Positions 32,969-41,426 of a stretch of DNA of 64,000 nt are shown here, piece after piece. Source of the DNA: DASSUW01 sp963830725 (GTDB lineage Bacteria; Actinomycetota; Thermoleophilia; Solirubrobacterales; Solirubrobacteraceae); contig CAWHNO010000015.1 in NCBI GenBank assembly GCA_963830725.1, forward strand, positions 186,001 through 250,000, written 5' to 3'. Made by a program: the position numbers and the translations under genes. The notes under the pieces were generated by a model. It did no database searches, was not told the DNA's origin, and was given only the letters and a program-made list of their open reading frames with translations. Numbering within the stretch: position 1 is the first letter of the stretch; the number at the start of each line of letters is the position of its first letter.

Positions 32969-34597
32969 CTACTCAGCGGCGATCAGCCACCAATACGCCG
33001 GCTGGTCGCCGCGCGAGTACTCCATGTCCACGCCGCCGGGAACCAACGGCGCCACACCCCCCGAGTCCAGTGGCGCGCCGTCACCCTCGATCAGCGTCAG
33101 CAGCTCGGCCTCACGCCCCAGCTCCCCGAGCACGGCTTCGAGCGTCTCCTCCGGCTGGCCCCAGGCCACGAGCTGCTCGTCGATGAAGCCGACGGCGTCA
33201 CCGCGGCGGAAGCGGCCCTCGGCGTCGTCGCGTGCGGCGTGCGTGACCGCGCCCGTCCGGACGTGGTCGAGCGCCTCGCGGATCGCCTCCGCGTTCTCGG
33301 CGGCGCCGCGGGCGGGGTCGAGCGCGACCGCGGCGGCCAGGCCGGCCTGCATCGAGCGCGAGGGGACGACGTGGACGGCCTTCTCGGCCAGCTCCGCGGC
33401 GCGCTCGGCGGCCATGATCACGTTCGGCGAGTTGGGCAGGACCACGACCTCCTCGGCGGGGACCTCGTGGATCCCGGCCAGCAGCTCGTAGGTCGAGGGG
33501 TTGAGCGTGCTGCCGCCGTCGAGCGCGACCGCGCCGAGGCCCTCGAACAGCTCGCTCATGCCCGAGCCGGCGACCACGGCCAGCACGCCGCAGGTCTGCA
33601 CGGCCACGGCGAGCCGCTCGCTGCGCTCCTGCACCTGCTCGGTCATGTCCGCCACGTCGAGGTGCGAGACCTCGCCGATCTCCTCGAACAGCGCCGTGGC
33701 ACGCCCCGGTACGTCGGTGTGCAGATGGACCTTGAGCGTGTGGCTGTCGCCGACCACGAGCACCGAGTCGCCGAGCCGCTCGAGCTGGTCGTTCCAGGCG
33801 GCGGGGTCGAGCTCTTGGCCCATCACCGCGAAGTTCGTGCAGTAGCGGTAGGTCGTCGACTCGTGCTGCGGGTGCGTGATGCGGGCGGGCGAGTGGTGCG
33901 CCAGCGGCGGCGCCTCGGTGCCGCGCAGCGCGGCGATCACGCCGGCGAACATCACGGTCAGGCCGTAGCCGCCGGCGTCGACCACGCCCGCCTCGCGCAG
34001 GATCGGCAGCAGCTCCGGCCCGCGCGCGACCGACAGCTCGCCGGAGCGCAGCGCCGCCTCGAGCACGGTGGCGATCACTGCATCCTGCTGGTCGTCATCG
34101 ACGTGGTGGTGCAGGCGCGGCTCGTCCAGATGCGCGACCTCGGACGACAGTCGCGCGGCCATCTCGCGGACCACGGTCAGGATCGTGCCCTCGGCCGGAT
34201 CGCGCACCGAGCCGTACGCGCGCTCGGCGGCGCGCGCCATCGCGGCGGCGACCAGCACGGGATCGATCAGCTCGCCGGGGCGCGAGATCAGCTCCTCGGC
34301 GGCGCCGCGCAGCAGCTGCGAGAGGATCACGCCGGAGTTGCCGCGGGCGCCGAGCAGGGCGGCGCGCGCGACCGACTCGACGATCGTGTCGCGCCCGATG
34401 TCGTCGATGTCACCCTGAGCCGACAGGCGGTCGAGCTCCTCCAGCACGGCGCGCAGCGTGAGCGCCATGTTGTCGCCGGTGTCGCCGTCGGCGACCGGGA
34501 ACACGTTCAGGTCGTTGACCTCGCGCCGGCGCGTCTCGAACTCGGCGAGCGCCCCCTCGACGACGGCGCGGAATCGGATGAGACTTGGGTCGGCCAC
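32969..34597 (-). CDS. DAK2-domain fatty acid kinase FakA/YloV-like
   Basis: Members of this family phosphorylate fatty acids bound to a FakB partner. The 542-residue protein begins with a DAK2 domain showing NDLNVFPVADGDTGDNMALT and ALLGARGNSGVILSQLLRGA, the phosphate- and metal-binding loops. A middle domain follows with ESTTYRYCTNFAVMG and a C-terminal region with VVLPNSPNVIMAAERAAELA. It starts with GTG. It sits between rpmB and recG as in many Gram-positive genomes. A perfect palindrome lies nine bases before the start. Confidence 0.9.
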   Translation of the reverse strand: MADPSLIRFRAVVEGALAEFETRRREVNDLNVFPVADGDTGDNMALTLRAVLEELDRLSAQGDIDDIGRDTIVESVARAALLGARGNSGVILSQLLRGAAEELISRPGELIDPVLVAAAMARAAERAYGSVRDPAEGTILTVVREMAARLSSEVAHLDEPRLHHHVDDDQQDAVIATVLEAALRSGELSVARGPELLPILREAGVVDAGGYGLTVMFAGVIAALRGTEAPPLAHHSPARITHPQHESTTYRYCTNFAVMGQELDPAAWNDQLERLGDSVLVVGDSHTLKVHLHTDVPGRATALFEEIGEVSHLDVADMTEQVQERSERLAVAVQTCGVLAVVAGSGMSELFEGLGAVALDGGSTLNPSTYELLAGIHEVPAEEVVVLPNSPNVIMAAERAAELAEKAVHVVPSRSMQAGLAAAVALDPARGAAENAEAIREALDHVRTGAVTHAARDDAEGRFRRGDAVGFIDEQLVAWGQPEETLEAVLGELGREAELLTLIEGDGAPLDSGGVAPLVPGGVDMEYSRGDQPAYWWLIAAE

Positions 34598-34605
34598 GAT
34601 GTCGT

Positions 34606-34617
34606 GAAACCGGTTTC
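34606..34617. promoter_or_regulatory. Perfect 12-base palindrome before the DAK2 gene
   Basis: GAAACCGGTTTC is a perfect palindrome with a central CCGG, eight bases upstream of the GTG start at 34597. The form is like operators of LacI-family repressors, but no regulator is linked to it. It could also be chance. Confidence 0.35.
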
Positions 34618-34658
34618 GCCTACGGTCCTCGCAAGCTCGGACCTTCGTGCGACGTTAC

Positions 34659-34847
34659 CTACGCCTTAGTGACCTTCCCGGCCTTAAGGCAGCGCGTGCA
34701 GACATACACGCGCTTGGGGGCACCGCTCTCACTGATGCGGACCTTCTGGAGGTTCGCGTCGAACCGTCGCTTGGTGGCGACCATCGAATGCGACCGGCTC
34801 TGCCCAAAAGCCGGACGCTTGCCGCAGGAGTGACAGATACGTGCCAT
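34659..34847 (-). CDS. rpmB: 50S ribosomal protein bL28
   Basis: bL28 is a small protein of the large ribosomal subunit. The 62-residue chain begins MARICHSCGKRPAFGQSRSH and ends VYVCTRCLKAGKVTKA. Both CxxC pairs are present, so it is the zinc-binding form. A -10-like TATGCT (34863-34858) on the minus strand ends ten bases before the ATG. It is followed by the DAK2 gene on the same strand. Confidence 0.95.
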   Translation of the reverse strand: MARICHSCGKRPAFGQSRSHSMVATKRRFDANLQKVRISESGAPKRVYVCTRCLKAGKVTKA

Positions 34848-34857
34848 CGCGGCGGGA

Positions 34858-34894
34858 AGCATAGCGACAGGACCGGTTGGGTACGGTCTTAGAG
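34858..34894. promoter_or_regulatory. Divergent promoters of rpmB and the Ser/Thr kinase
   Basis: On the minus strand TATGCT (34863-34858) lies ten bases before the rpmB ATG. On the plus strand TACGGT (34882-34887) is followed by seven bases and the kinase GTG at 34895, a leaderless layout. Confidence 0.45.
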
Positions 34895-36396
34895 GTGCCG
34901 CCAGCCAGCACGGCCCGAATCACGCTACCCGATCGCTACCGGATCGTCCGCCACATCGCCAACGGCGGGATGGCGGGGGTATGGGAGGCGTACGACGAGC
35001 TGCTGGGCCGCCCGGTCGCGGTCAAGGTGCTCGCGTCGCACCTGGCCGAGGACGACCGCGCACGCCGGCGCTTCGAGCGCGAGGCGCGCGCCGCCGCCGG
35101 GCTGTCCTCGCATCAGCACGTCGTGACGATCTACGACGTCGGCGAGCACGACGGCCGCGTCTTCATGGTCATGGAGCTGATGCGCGGCGGCACCGTCGGC
35201 GAGCGGCTGAAGGAGGGCCGCGCGATCGCCGACGAGACGGCGCTGCGCTGGCTGCGCGAGGCGGCGAGCGCGCTCGACGCGGCCCACGACGGCGGGCATC
35301 GTGCATCGCGACATCAAGCCCGGCAACCTGCTGCTCGACGACCGCGACCGGCTCGCGATCGCCGACTTCGGCATCGCGCGGATCGCGCTCGAGGACCAGC
35401 TGACGGCGACCGGCCAGGTGCTGGGCACGGCGTCGTACATCTCGCCCGAGCAGGCGGTCGGCACGCCGGCCAGTGCGGCGTCCGACCGCTACGCGCTGGC
35501 CGTCGTCGCCTTCGAGCTGCTGACCGGCTCGCGCCCCTTCCAGGCCGAGCACTTCGCCGCCCAGGCGCGCGCCCACGTCGAGGACCTGCCGCCGCTGGCG
35601 ACCGAGCGCGACCCGTCGCTGCCGCGCGGCGTGGACGCCGTGCTCGACCGCGGGCTGGCCAAGGATCCGGACGAGCGCTGGCCGAGCGCGAGCGCCATGG
35701 TCGAGGCGCTCGACCGCGCGATGGGCTCCTCGCGGCCACCGACCGAGCCGACGCGCCGGGTCGCGGCTCCGACGCCTGGTTCGTGGGATGAGGGTCGGCC
35801 TCCGCGATCCCCGTCCGGGTCGGATTCCCCGGCCGAGCGCCGCGGCGGCGGCGCCATGCCCTGGCTGCTGGCCGGCGTCGCCGCGCTCGTGGTGCTGGCC
35901 GTGGCCGCGGTCATGCTGCTCTCGGGCGGCGACGGCGGTGAGCCCCAGGCCGACACGGACGCCGACCGCCACGCCGACCGCGGAGCAGACCCCCGAGCGG
36001 ACCCCCGAGCGGACCCGGGAGCCGACCGCCACGCCAACGGCGGAGCAGACGCCGGAACAGACTCCGGAGCCGACGGCCGAGGCGACGCCGGAGGCGTCCG
36101 GCGGGACCGATCTCGACCGCGCCGCCGACCTGCAGCTCCAGGGCTACAACGCCCGCCTCGCCGGAGACAACGAGTCGGCGCTCGGCCTCTCGACCCAGGC
36201 GCTCGAGGCCTGCGGCGACACCAAGCAGCTCTCGCCCTGCGGCTACGCGCTGTACGAGGTCGGTGCCGCGCTCAACGCCCTCGGCCGCCCGGACGAGGCG
36301 ATCCCGTACCTCCAGCAGCGGCTGGATCAGTACGGGCCCAACCGGGACGTCGAGAAGGAGCTGAAGCGAGCCGAGAAGGCCGCCGGCGAGGACTGA
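34895..36396 (+). CDS. Membrane Ser/Thr protein kinase (PknB-like), two frameshifts
   Basis: This kinase has an N-terminal catalytic domain with YRIVRHIANGGMAGVWEAYD, the lysine in PVAVKVLA, the catalytic loop IVHRDIKPGNLLLDD, IADFGIARI and the activation-loop end GTASYISPEQAVG. A membrane helix (AMPWLLAGVAALVVLAVAAV) follows, then an extracellular Thr/Pro repeat (TPTATPTAEQTPERT) and a TPR-like domain with two cysteines. Two single-base breaks interrupt it: one extra G near 35295, just before the catalytic loop, and one near 35945 in the linker. Removing both gives about 499 residues. The outside domain, which lacks PASTA repeats, would sense an unknown signal. The last 125 bases overlap the convergent EamA gene. 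Confidence 0.85.
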
Positions 36397-37262
36397 GCCG
36401 CGCCGGCAGCTGCAGCAGGATCACCGCGGCGAGCACGAGCACGCCGCCCGCGAGCTGCAGCGGCGTCAGCCGCTCGCCGAGCACGAGAAAGGCCAGCACG
36501 ACCGTCACGGGCGGCTCGAACGTCGACAGGATCGCCGCCTCCGACGGGCCGACGCGGCGCAGCCCGGCGAAGAAGCACGAGACCGCGACCACGGTGCTGA
36601 CCAGCGCGATCAGCACCAGCCAGAGCCACGCCTCGCCGGACAGCCCGAGGTCGAGCGACCCGGTCGCCAGGCCGACGACCGTGAAGCTGGCCGAGGCGCC
36701 CGTTAGCACGAGCAGCGCGAGCGCGAGCGGGTCGATCGCCTCGATCACGTTGTCCGAGACGAGGATGTAGGTCGTGTAGGTGAGCGAGGCACCGAGCGCG
36801 AGCAGGGCGCCGACCACCTCGAAGTCGCCGCTGCCGCCGGCCAGCAGCACGAGCACGAGCCCCGCCGACGCGACGGTCAGCGCCACGCCCGCCCGCAGCG
36901 AGGGCGCGACGCGGCCGAGCAGCGATCGCGGCGACCGTGACGAAGGCGGGATACGTGTAGAGCAGCAGGGCCACCATCGAGACGTCGAGCCGGTCGATGG
37001 CGGCGAAGAAGAGACCGGACTGGAGGCTGTAGCCGAACGCCCCGAGGCCGAGGCCGGTGAGCACGACGCGCCGCGGCAGCCGGCGCAGCGCCGCCCACCG
37101 CCCGGTCACGCGCAGCACGACGGCGAAGACGAGCGCGGCGAGCGCGAAGCGCACGAACAGCGTGCTGGCGACGTTCGCGCCCGCCTCCGAGGCGAGCTTG
37201 CCGAAGACGCCGAGCGTGCCGAACGCCGCGGCCGACAGGAGGCAGAGGAGAGCGCCGTGCAT
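36272..37262 (-). CDS. EamA/DMT-family transporter, frameshifted
   Basis: This is a ten-helix metabolite exporter of the drug/metabolite transporter superfamily. The first half (LCLLSAAAFGTLGVFGKLA, LYTYPAFVTVAAIAA) and second half (YTTYILVSDNVIEAIDPLA, STFEPPVTVVLAFLVLGERL) are the two EamA repeats. One extra base near 36920 puts them in different frames. The C-terminus continues about 40 residues past the last helix as a basic tail that overlaps the kinase gene. Start ATG 37262 faces the LysR gene, which may regulate it. Substrate unknown. Confidence 0.85.
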
Positions 37263-37299
37263 GCCGTCATCGTCGCGTCCCAACTCATCGAGAGCAACG

Positions 37300-37318
37300 G
37301 ATACTTTCGCCGGTTATC
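37300..37318. promoter_or_regulatory. Dyad between EamA and LysR genes
   Basis: GATA (37300-37303) and TATC (37315-37318) form an inverted repeat separated by 11 bases in the divergent gap. LysR regulators commonly bind such interrupted AT-ended dyads between their own gene and the target. The minus-strand EamA gene is the likely target. Confidence 0.4.
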
Positions 37319-37336
37319 GTGCGATGATGTCGAACA

Positions 37337-38311
37337 ATGCTCGACCTCCGCCGCCTGCGCCTCCTGCACGAGCTGCACCGCCGCGGGACGGTCGGCGCCG
37401 TCGCCGAGGCGCTCTCATACAGCCCCTCGACCGTGTCGCAGCAGCTGCGGGTGCTCGAGCGCGAGGCGGGTACGCCGCTGTTCGAGCCGGCCGGCCGGCG
37501 CGTGCGGCTGACCGACGCGGCGCTCGTGCTGACGGCCCACGCCGAGCAGTTGCTGGCGGGCGTCGAGCGCGCGGAGGCGGATCTCGCCGCCGCGGCGGCC
37601 GGCGCGGTGGCCGGCGTCGTCCGGGTCGGCTCGTTCCAGACCGCGAGCCTGCACCTGCTGCTGCCGGCGATGGACGCGCTGCGCGGGAGCCACCCAGGGG
37701 TCGAGGTGCGGCTGGTCGAGTCCGAGACCGAGCCCGCCCTGGAGGCGCTGCCCTCGCACGCGCTCGACCTCGTGCTGGCCGACGAGTGGGCCGGGACGCC
37801 CCGCGCGCGCCGGCCGGGGATCGATCGCGAGGACCTGTTCGTCGAGCCGGTGCTGCTCGCGATCGCGGCCGGCCATCCGGCCGCGGCCGGCGGGCCGGTG
37901 CGGCTCGCGGACTTCGCCGCCGCGACGTGGGCCACGGGCTACGCGGGCGGCGGCATGGCCGCGCTCGTGCACCGCCTGTGCGCGACGGCGGGCTTCGAGC
38001 CGGTGGTGCGCCACCAGACGAACGAGCTGTCGATGCTGCTCGCGCTGGTCGCCGGCGGCCACGCCGTGACCCTGCTGCCCGAGATCGCGTTCGCGGGCGG
38101 GCACGAGGGCGTCGCGGTCCGGCCCGTGTCCGGCCTCGAGGCCGACCGCACCGTGTTCACGGCCGCGCGGGCCGGCGCCGATCGCCGCCCCGCGCTCGCC
38201 GCGGTAAGGGAGGCGCTACGCGCAGCAGTACCGGCGGTACTCAGCGCGGGCTCGCCTTCCAGCCGATCCGGCCGCTCCGGCAGTTCGCGACGAAGTGTCC
38301 GTTCCTGGTGA
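37337..38311 (+). CDS. LysR-family transcriptional regulator
   Basis: The 324-residue protein starts with a winged helix-turn-helix (LDLRRLRLLHELHRRGTVGA, then AEALSYSPSTVSQQLRVLE) and continues into a LysR substrate-binding domain (AGVVRVGSFQTASLHLLLPA). The sensed ligand is unknown. It is divergent from the EamA exporter gene, a common regulator-target pair. The last 71 bases overlap the convergent secreted-protein gene, and the Ser/Arg-rich tail made there is probably not part of the folded protein. Confidence 0.9.
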   Translation: MLDLRRLRLLHELHRRGTVGAVAEALSYSPSTVSQQLRVLEREAGTPLFEPAGRRVRLTDAALVLTAHAEQLLAGVERAEADLAAAAAGAVAGVVRVGSFQTASLHLLLPAMDALRGSHPGVEVRLVESETEPALEALPSHALDLVLADEWAGTPRARRPGIDREDLFVEPVLLAIAAGHPAAAGGPVRLADFAAATWATGYAGGGMAALVHRLCATAGFEPVVRHQTNELSMLLALVAGGHAVTLLPEIAFAGGHEGVAVRPVSGLEADRTVFTAARAGADRRPALAAVREALRAAVPAVLSAGSPSSRSGRSGSSRRSVRSW

Positions 38312-38678
38312 CGCGAACGCGGATGCGGAAGTTGCCCGTCCAGCGCCCGGAGCGGCGCAGGCCGCCGTCGACGGAGACCCGGGCCCGCGCGCGCTCGCCG
38401 TCGGGGAGCTTGAAGCGGAACACGCCGCCGTCCGCGAAGGCCGTGGTGGTCGAGGCGTCGAGCGGCGGCAGGAAGATCACGCCGGAGGTGAGCACTTCGC
38501 CGTCGCTGCAGCGCGCGCGATAGCGGATGCGCACTTTGCTCACGAGGCCATCGGAGCCGGTGACGACGAGGGCGAGGCGCCCCTGGCGCGTCTTGCCGCG
38601 CCAGCGGGCGGCGTCGGCGACGGTGGGGACGAGCAGCAGCGCGACGAGGGCGGCGACCACTGAGGTACGGACGCGCAT
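38241..38678 (-). CDS. Small secreted protein, paralogue 2 of a tandem pair
   Basis: The 145-residue protein has a signal peptide (MRVRTSVVAALVALLLVPTV) ending in VADAA and a beta-rich mature domain with WRGKTRQGRLALVV, IFLPPLDAS, RWTGNFRIRVRVTRNG and two cysteines. It aligns along its whole length with the next gene upstream (38678-39133), and its ATG overlaps that gene's stop (TGATG), so the pair is coupled. The family is not assigned; no catalytic motif is visible. Its stop lies inside the LysR gene. Confidence 0.75.
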   Translation of the reverse strand: MRVRTSVVAALVALLLVPTVADAARWRGKTRQGRLALVVTGSDGLVSKVRIRYRARCSDGEVLTSGVIFLPPLDASTTTAFADGGVFRFKLPDGERARARVSVDGGLRRSGRWTGNFRIRVRVTRNGHFVANCRSGRIGWKASPR

Positions 38679-39133
38679 CACGAGCCCTCCGCCGACCAGC
38701 GCACGCCCTTGAGGCGGCAGTTGTCGACGACGCGCCCGTTGCGGCTGACGCGCGTCCTGACCCGGAACGTCCCGGTCCAGCGGTCGTCGGCGCCGAGCGT
38801 CCCGCGCACGAACAGCCGGTGCCGCGCCCGGTAGCCGCCGCCGATGCGCTTGCGGACGACACCGGCGTCCTCGAAGCGGGCGGCCTCGGACACGTCGAAC
38901 GGTGGCAGGAACAGCGTGCGACTCACGTAGTGCCCCTCTCGGCACGGCGCGCGCCAGCTCACGCGCACCTGGTTGACAAGATCGTCGGGGCCGGTCCTGA
39001 CCGACACCGCGCGTCCCTGTTTGGTCTCGCCCCGCCAGATCTTCGCGTCGGCCGCCGCCGGAGCCGCCAGCACGGCGGCGCAGGCCACGACCAGCGCGAG
39101 AGTCCGCATGCCTCGCGTTCTGACCGCTTTCAT
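38678..39133 (-). CDS. Small secreted protein, paralogue 1 of a tandem pair
   Basis: The 151-residue protein has a signal peptide (LALVVACAAVLAAPAAADA) and the same mature domain as its neighbour: IWRGETKQGRAVSVRTG, LFLPPFDVS, RWTGTFRVRTRVSRNGR, and two cysteines at equivalent positions that could form a disulfide. ATG 39133 is used; ATG 39109 is an alternative that would remove eight residues. The gene lies 15 bases downstream of the ribH stop on the same strand, so it could be cotranscribed with the riboflavin operon, though a functional link is not evident. Confidence 0.75.
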   Translation of the reverse strand: MKAVRTRGMRTLALVVACAAVLAAPAAADAKIWRGETKQGRAVSVRTGPDDLVNQVRVSWRAPCREGHYVSRTLFLPPFDVSEAARFEDAGVVRKRIGGGYRARHRLFVRGTLGADDRWTGTFRVRTRVSRNGRVVDNCRLKGVRWSAEGS

Positions 39134-39147
39134 GCCTACTGAAACGC

Positions 39148-39573
39148 TCAGGGCGCCAGATCGGCTCGCATCGCCGCGAGCGCCATCACCGCCTCGGCGG
39201 CGTGCTCCCCCTGATCGCGCTTGCCGCCGCCGCTGCGGGCGAGCGCCTGATCCATGTTGTCGACCGTCAGGACGCCGAACGCGCACGGCACGCCGGTCCG
39301 CAGCTGGACGTCCTGGATGCCGCGCGCGGCCTCGGCGCAGACGTAGTCGTAGTGGTCGGTCTCGCCGCGGATCACCGCTCCCAGGCACGCCACGCCGGCG
39401 TAGCGGCCGCTGTCGGCCAGGTAGCGCGCGGCGAGCGGCAGCTCGAAGGCGCCCGGCACGTCGTACACGTCCGCGGGCTCGTGGCCCGCCGCGGTGAACG
39501 CCCGCTGCGCGCCGCTCACGAGGCGCTCGGCGAGGTCGGTGTAGAAGCGGCCGACCGCGATCGCGAACCTCAA
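39148..39573 (-). CDS. ribH: 6,7-dimethyl-8-ribityllumazine synthase
   Basis: RibH condenses the ribityl-aminouracil with dihydroxybutanone phosphate, the step before riboflavin synthase. The 141-residue protein has VPGAFELPLAARYLADSG, ACLGAVIRGETDHYDYVC with the catalytic His, and CAFGVLTVDNMDQALARSG. The only fitting start is a TTG that overlaps the ribBA stop (TTGA), so it is translationally coupled. The C-terminus GEHAAEAVMALAAMRA is typical. Confidence 0.92.
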   Translation of the reverse strand: MRFAIAVGRFYTDLAERLVSGAQRAFTAAGHEPADVYDVPGAFELPLAARYLADSGRYAGVACLGAVIRGETDHYDYVCAEAARGIQDVQLRTGVPCAFGVLTVDNMDQALARSGGGKRDQGEHAAEAVMALAAMRADLAP

Positions 39574-40841
39574 CCTCGGCCTGCCTCGCGATCGTGCACG
39601 TGCTCCTCGTGCACCATCTCCTCGTCGAGCGCCAGCCCCTGGTGGTGCAAGGAGTGGCCGAGCCGGTCGCGCTTGGCGCGCAGGTACGCCTCGTTGTGCG
39701 GGTTCGCGGCGTGCACGATCGGGATCTGGTCGCTGACCGACAGGCCGTAGCCCTCGAGGCCGCGGATCTTCTTCGGGTTGTTGGTGAGGATGCGGATCGA
39801 GCTGAGCCCGAGGTCGGACAGGATCTGGGCGCCGATCCCGTAGTCGCGCAGGTCGACCGGCAGCCCGAGCTCGAGGTTGGCGTCGACCGTGTCGAGCCCC
39901 TTGTCCTGCAGGTTGTAGGCCTTGAGCTTGTTCAACAGGCCGATCCCACGGCCCTCCTGGGCGAGGTAGAGCAGCACGCCGCGGCCGTCGCGCTCGATCA
40001 TGGCCAGGGCGGACTCGAGCTGCTCTCCGCAGTCGCAGCGCAGCGAGTGGAACACGTCGCCGGTCAGGCATTCGGAGTGCACCCGCACGAGCACATCGGG
40101 CCGGCCGTCGACCTCGCCCTTGACCATCGCGACGTGGTGCTTGTCGTCGACCAGCGAGCGGTAGCCGACGACGTCGAACTCGCCGAAGGCGGTCGGCAGC
40201 CGGGTGGTCACCACGCGTTCGACGAGCTTGTCGTGGCGGCGCCGGTACGCGATCAGGTCGGCGACCGTGATCATCTTCAGCTTGTGGCGCCTGCAGTAGC
40301 GCTCGAGGTCCGGCACGCGCGCCATCGTGCCGTCGTCGTTCATGACCTCGCAGATCACGCCGGACGGGTTGAGACCGGCCAGGCGCGCGAGGTCGACCGA
40401 GGCCTCGGTCTGGCCGGTGCGCTCGAGCACGCCCCCGGGCTTGGACTTGAGCGGGAAGACATGGCCGGGCTGGACGAGATCGCGCGGCACCGACTGCGGG
40501 TCGATCGCGACCTGGATCGTGCGCGCGCGGTCGGCCGCCGAGATGCCGGTGGTCACGCCGTCGCGCGCCTCGATCGTGACCGTGAACGGGGTCTCGAACG
40601 GCGACTCGTTCTTGGCCGCCATCAGGTCGAGCCCGAGCTCGTCGCAGCGCTGCGGGGTCAGGGCGAGGCAGATCAGCCCGCGCCCCTCCTTGGCCATGAA
40701 GTTGATCGCCTCGGGCGTCGCGAACTGCGCCGCCATCGTGAGGTCGCCCTCGTTCTCGCGGTCCTCGTCGTCGCAGACCACGACCATCCGGCCGGCGCGG
40801 ATCTCCTCGATCGCCTCCTCGATCGTCACGAAGGCGCTCAT
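39570..40841 (-). CDS. ribBA: Bifunctional DHBP synthase / GTP cyclohydrolase II
   Basis: This fused enzyme supplies both precursors for riboflavin. Residues 1-205 are 3,4-dihydroxy-2-butanone 4-phosphate synthase (DDEDRENEGDLTMAAQFATP, TGISAADRARTIQVAID, QPGHVFPLKSKPGGVLERTG). Residues 206-423 are GTP cyclohydrolase II with the zinc cysteines in SECLTGDVFHSLRCDCGEQL and YLAQEGRGIGLLNKL. The ATG overlaps the ribE stop by four bases. The acidic, His-rich tail is a normal variation. Confidence 0.96.
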   Translation of the reverse strand: MSAFVTIEEAIEEIRAGRMVVVCDDEDRENEGDLTMAAQFATPEAINFMAKEGRGLICLALTPQRCDELGLDLMAAKNESPFETPFTVTIEARDGVTTGISAADRARTIQVAIDPQSVPRDLVQPGHVFPLKSKPGGVLERTGQTEASVDLARLAGLNPSGVICEVMNDDGTMARVPDLERYCRRHKLKMITVADLIAYRRRHDKLVERVVTTRLPTAFGEFDVVGYRSLVDDKHHVAMVKGEVDGRPDVLVRVHSECLTGDVFHSLRCDCGEQLESALAMIERDGRGVLLYLAQEGRGIGLLNKLKAYNLQDKGLDTVDANLELGLPVDLRDYGIGAQILSDLGLSSIRILTNNPKKIRGLEGYGLSVSDQIPIVHAANPHNEAYLRAKRDRLGHSLHHQGLALDEEMVHEEHVHDREAGRG

Positions 40842-41426
40842 CGGGCGGGGACGAGTCGTTCGATGTACTTGGCCAGCACGTCCACCTCCAGGTTCACCGG
40901 CGTACCGGTCGTCGCCTCACCGAGGATCGTGCGCTCCAGCGTCTCAGGTATCAGCGAGACCTGGAACCAGTCGTCGCCGAGGCCCGGACACGGTCAGCGA
41001 CACGCCGTCGACGGCGATCGAGCCCTTCTCGATCACGTAGCGCATGATCTCGGGCGGCGCGCCGATGGAGACCACGTGCGAGAAGCCCTCCTCGCGCACG
41101 TCCCACACGGTGCCGAGCCCGTCCACGTGGCCCTGCACGAAGTGCCCGCCGAGCCGGTCGTCGGCCCGCAGCGGCAGCTCGAGGTTCACGCGCGAGCCGG
41201 GCTCGAGCGCGCCGAGCGACGAGCGGCGCAGCGTCTCCTGCATCACGTCGGCCGTGAACGCGCCGTCGGGCAGCGAGGTCGCGGTCAGGCAGACGCCGTT
41301 GACGGCCACCGAGTCGCCCTCGCGCAGCTCGAGCGCGCTCCGCACGGTGAGCCGCACCCCGTCGCCCGAGGCGTCGACGGCGGTGACCGTCCCGAGGTCG
41401 GCGACCAGCCCGGTGAACAGGCTCAC
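40838..41426 (-). CDS. ribE: Riboflavin synthase, frameshifted
   Basis: RibE dismutates two lumazines to riboflavin. The N-terminal barrel has SLFTGLVADLGTVTAV and GDSVAVNGVCLTA; the second has GGHFVQGHVDGLGTV and IAVDGVSLTVSG. After that word one extra base near 40980 breaks the frame; the other frame continues LGDDWFQVSLIPETLERTIL and ends AKYIERLVPAR, giving about 195 residues. Riboflavin synthase is normally essential and everything else in the operon is intact, so a sequence error is the likely explanation. GTG start overlaps the ribD stop. Confidence 0.9.

Noticed and set aside
37300..37318. Canonical LysR T-N11-A box
   Set aside because: The dyad is GATA-N11-TATC, so it is close in form but does not give T-N11-A exactly; kept only as a candidate.
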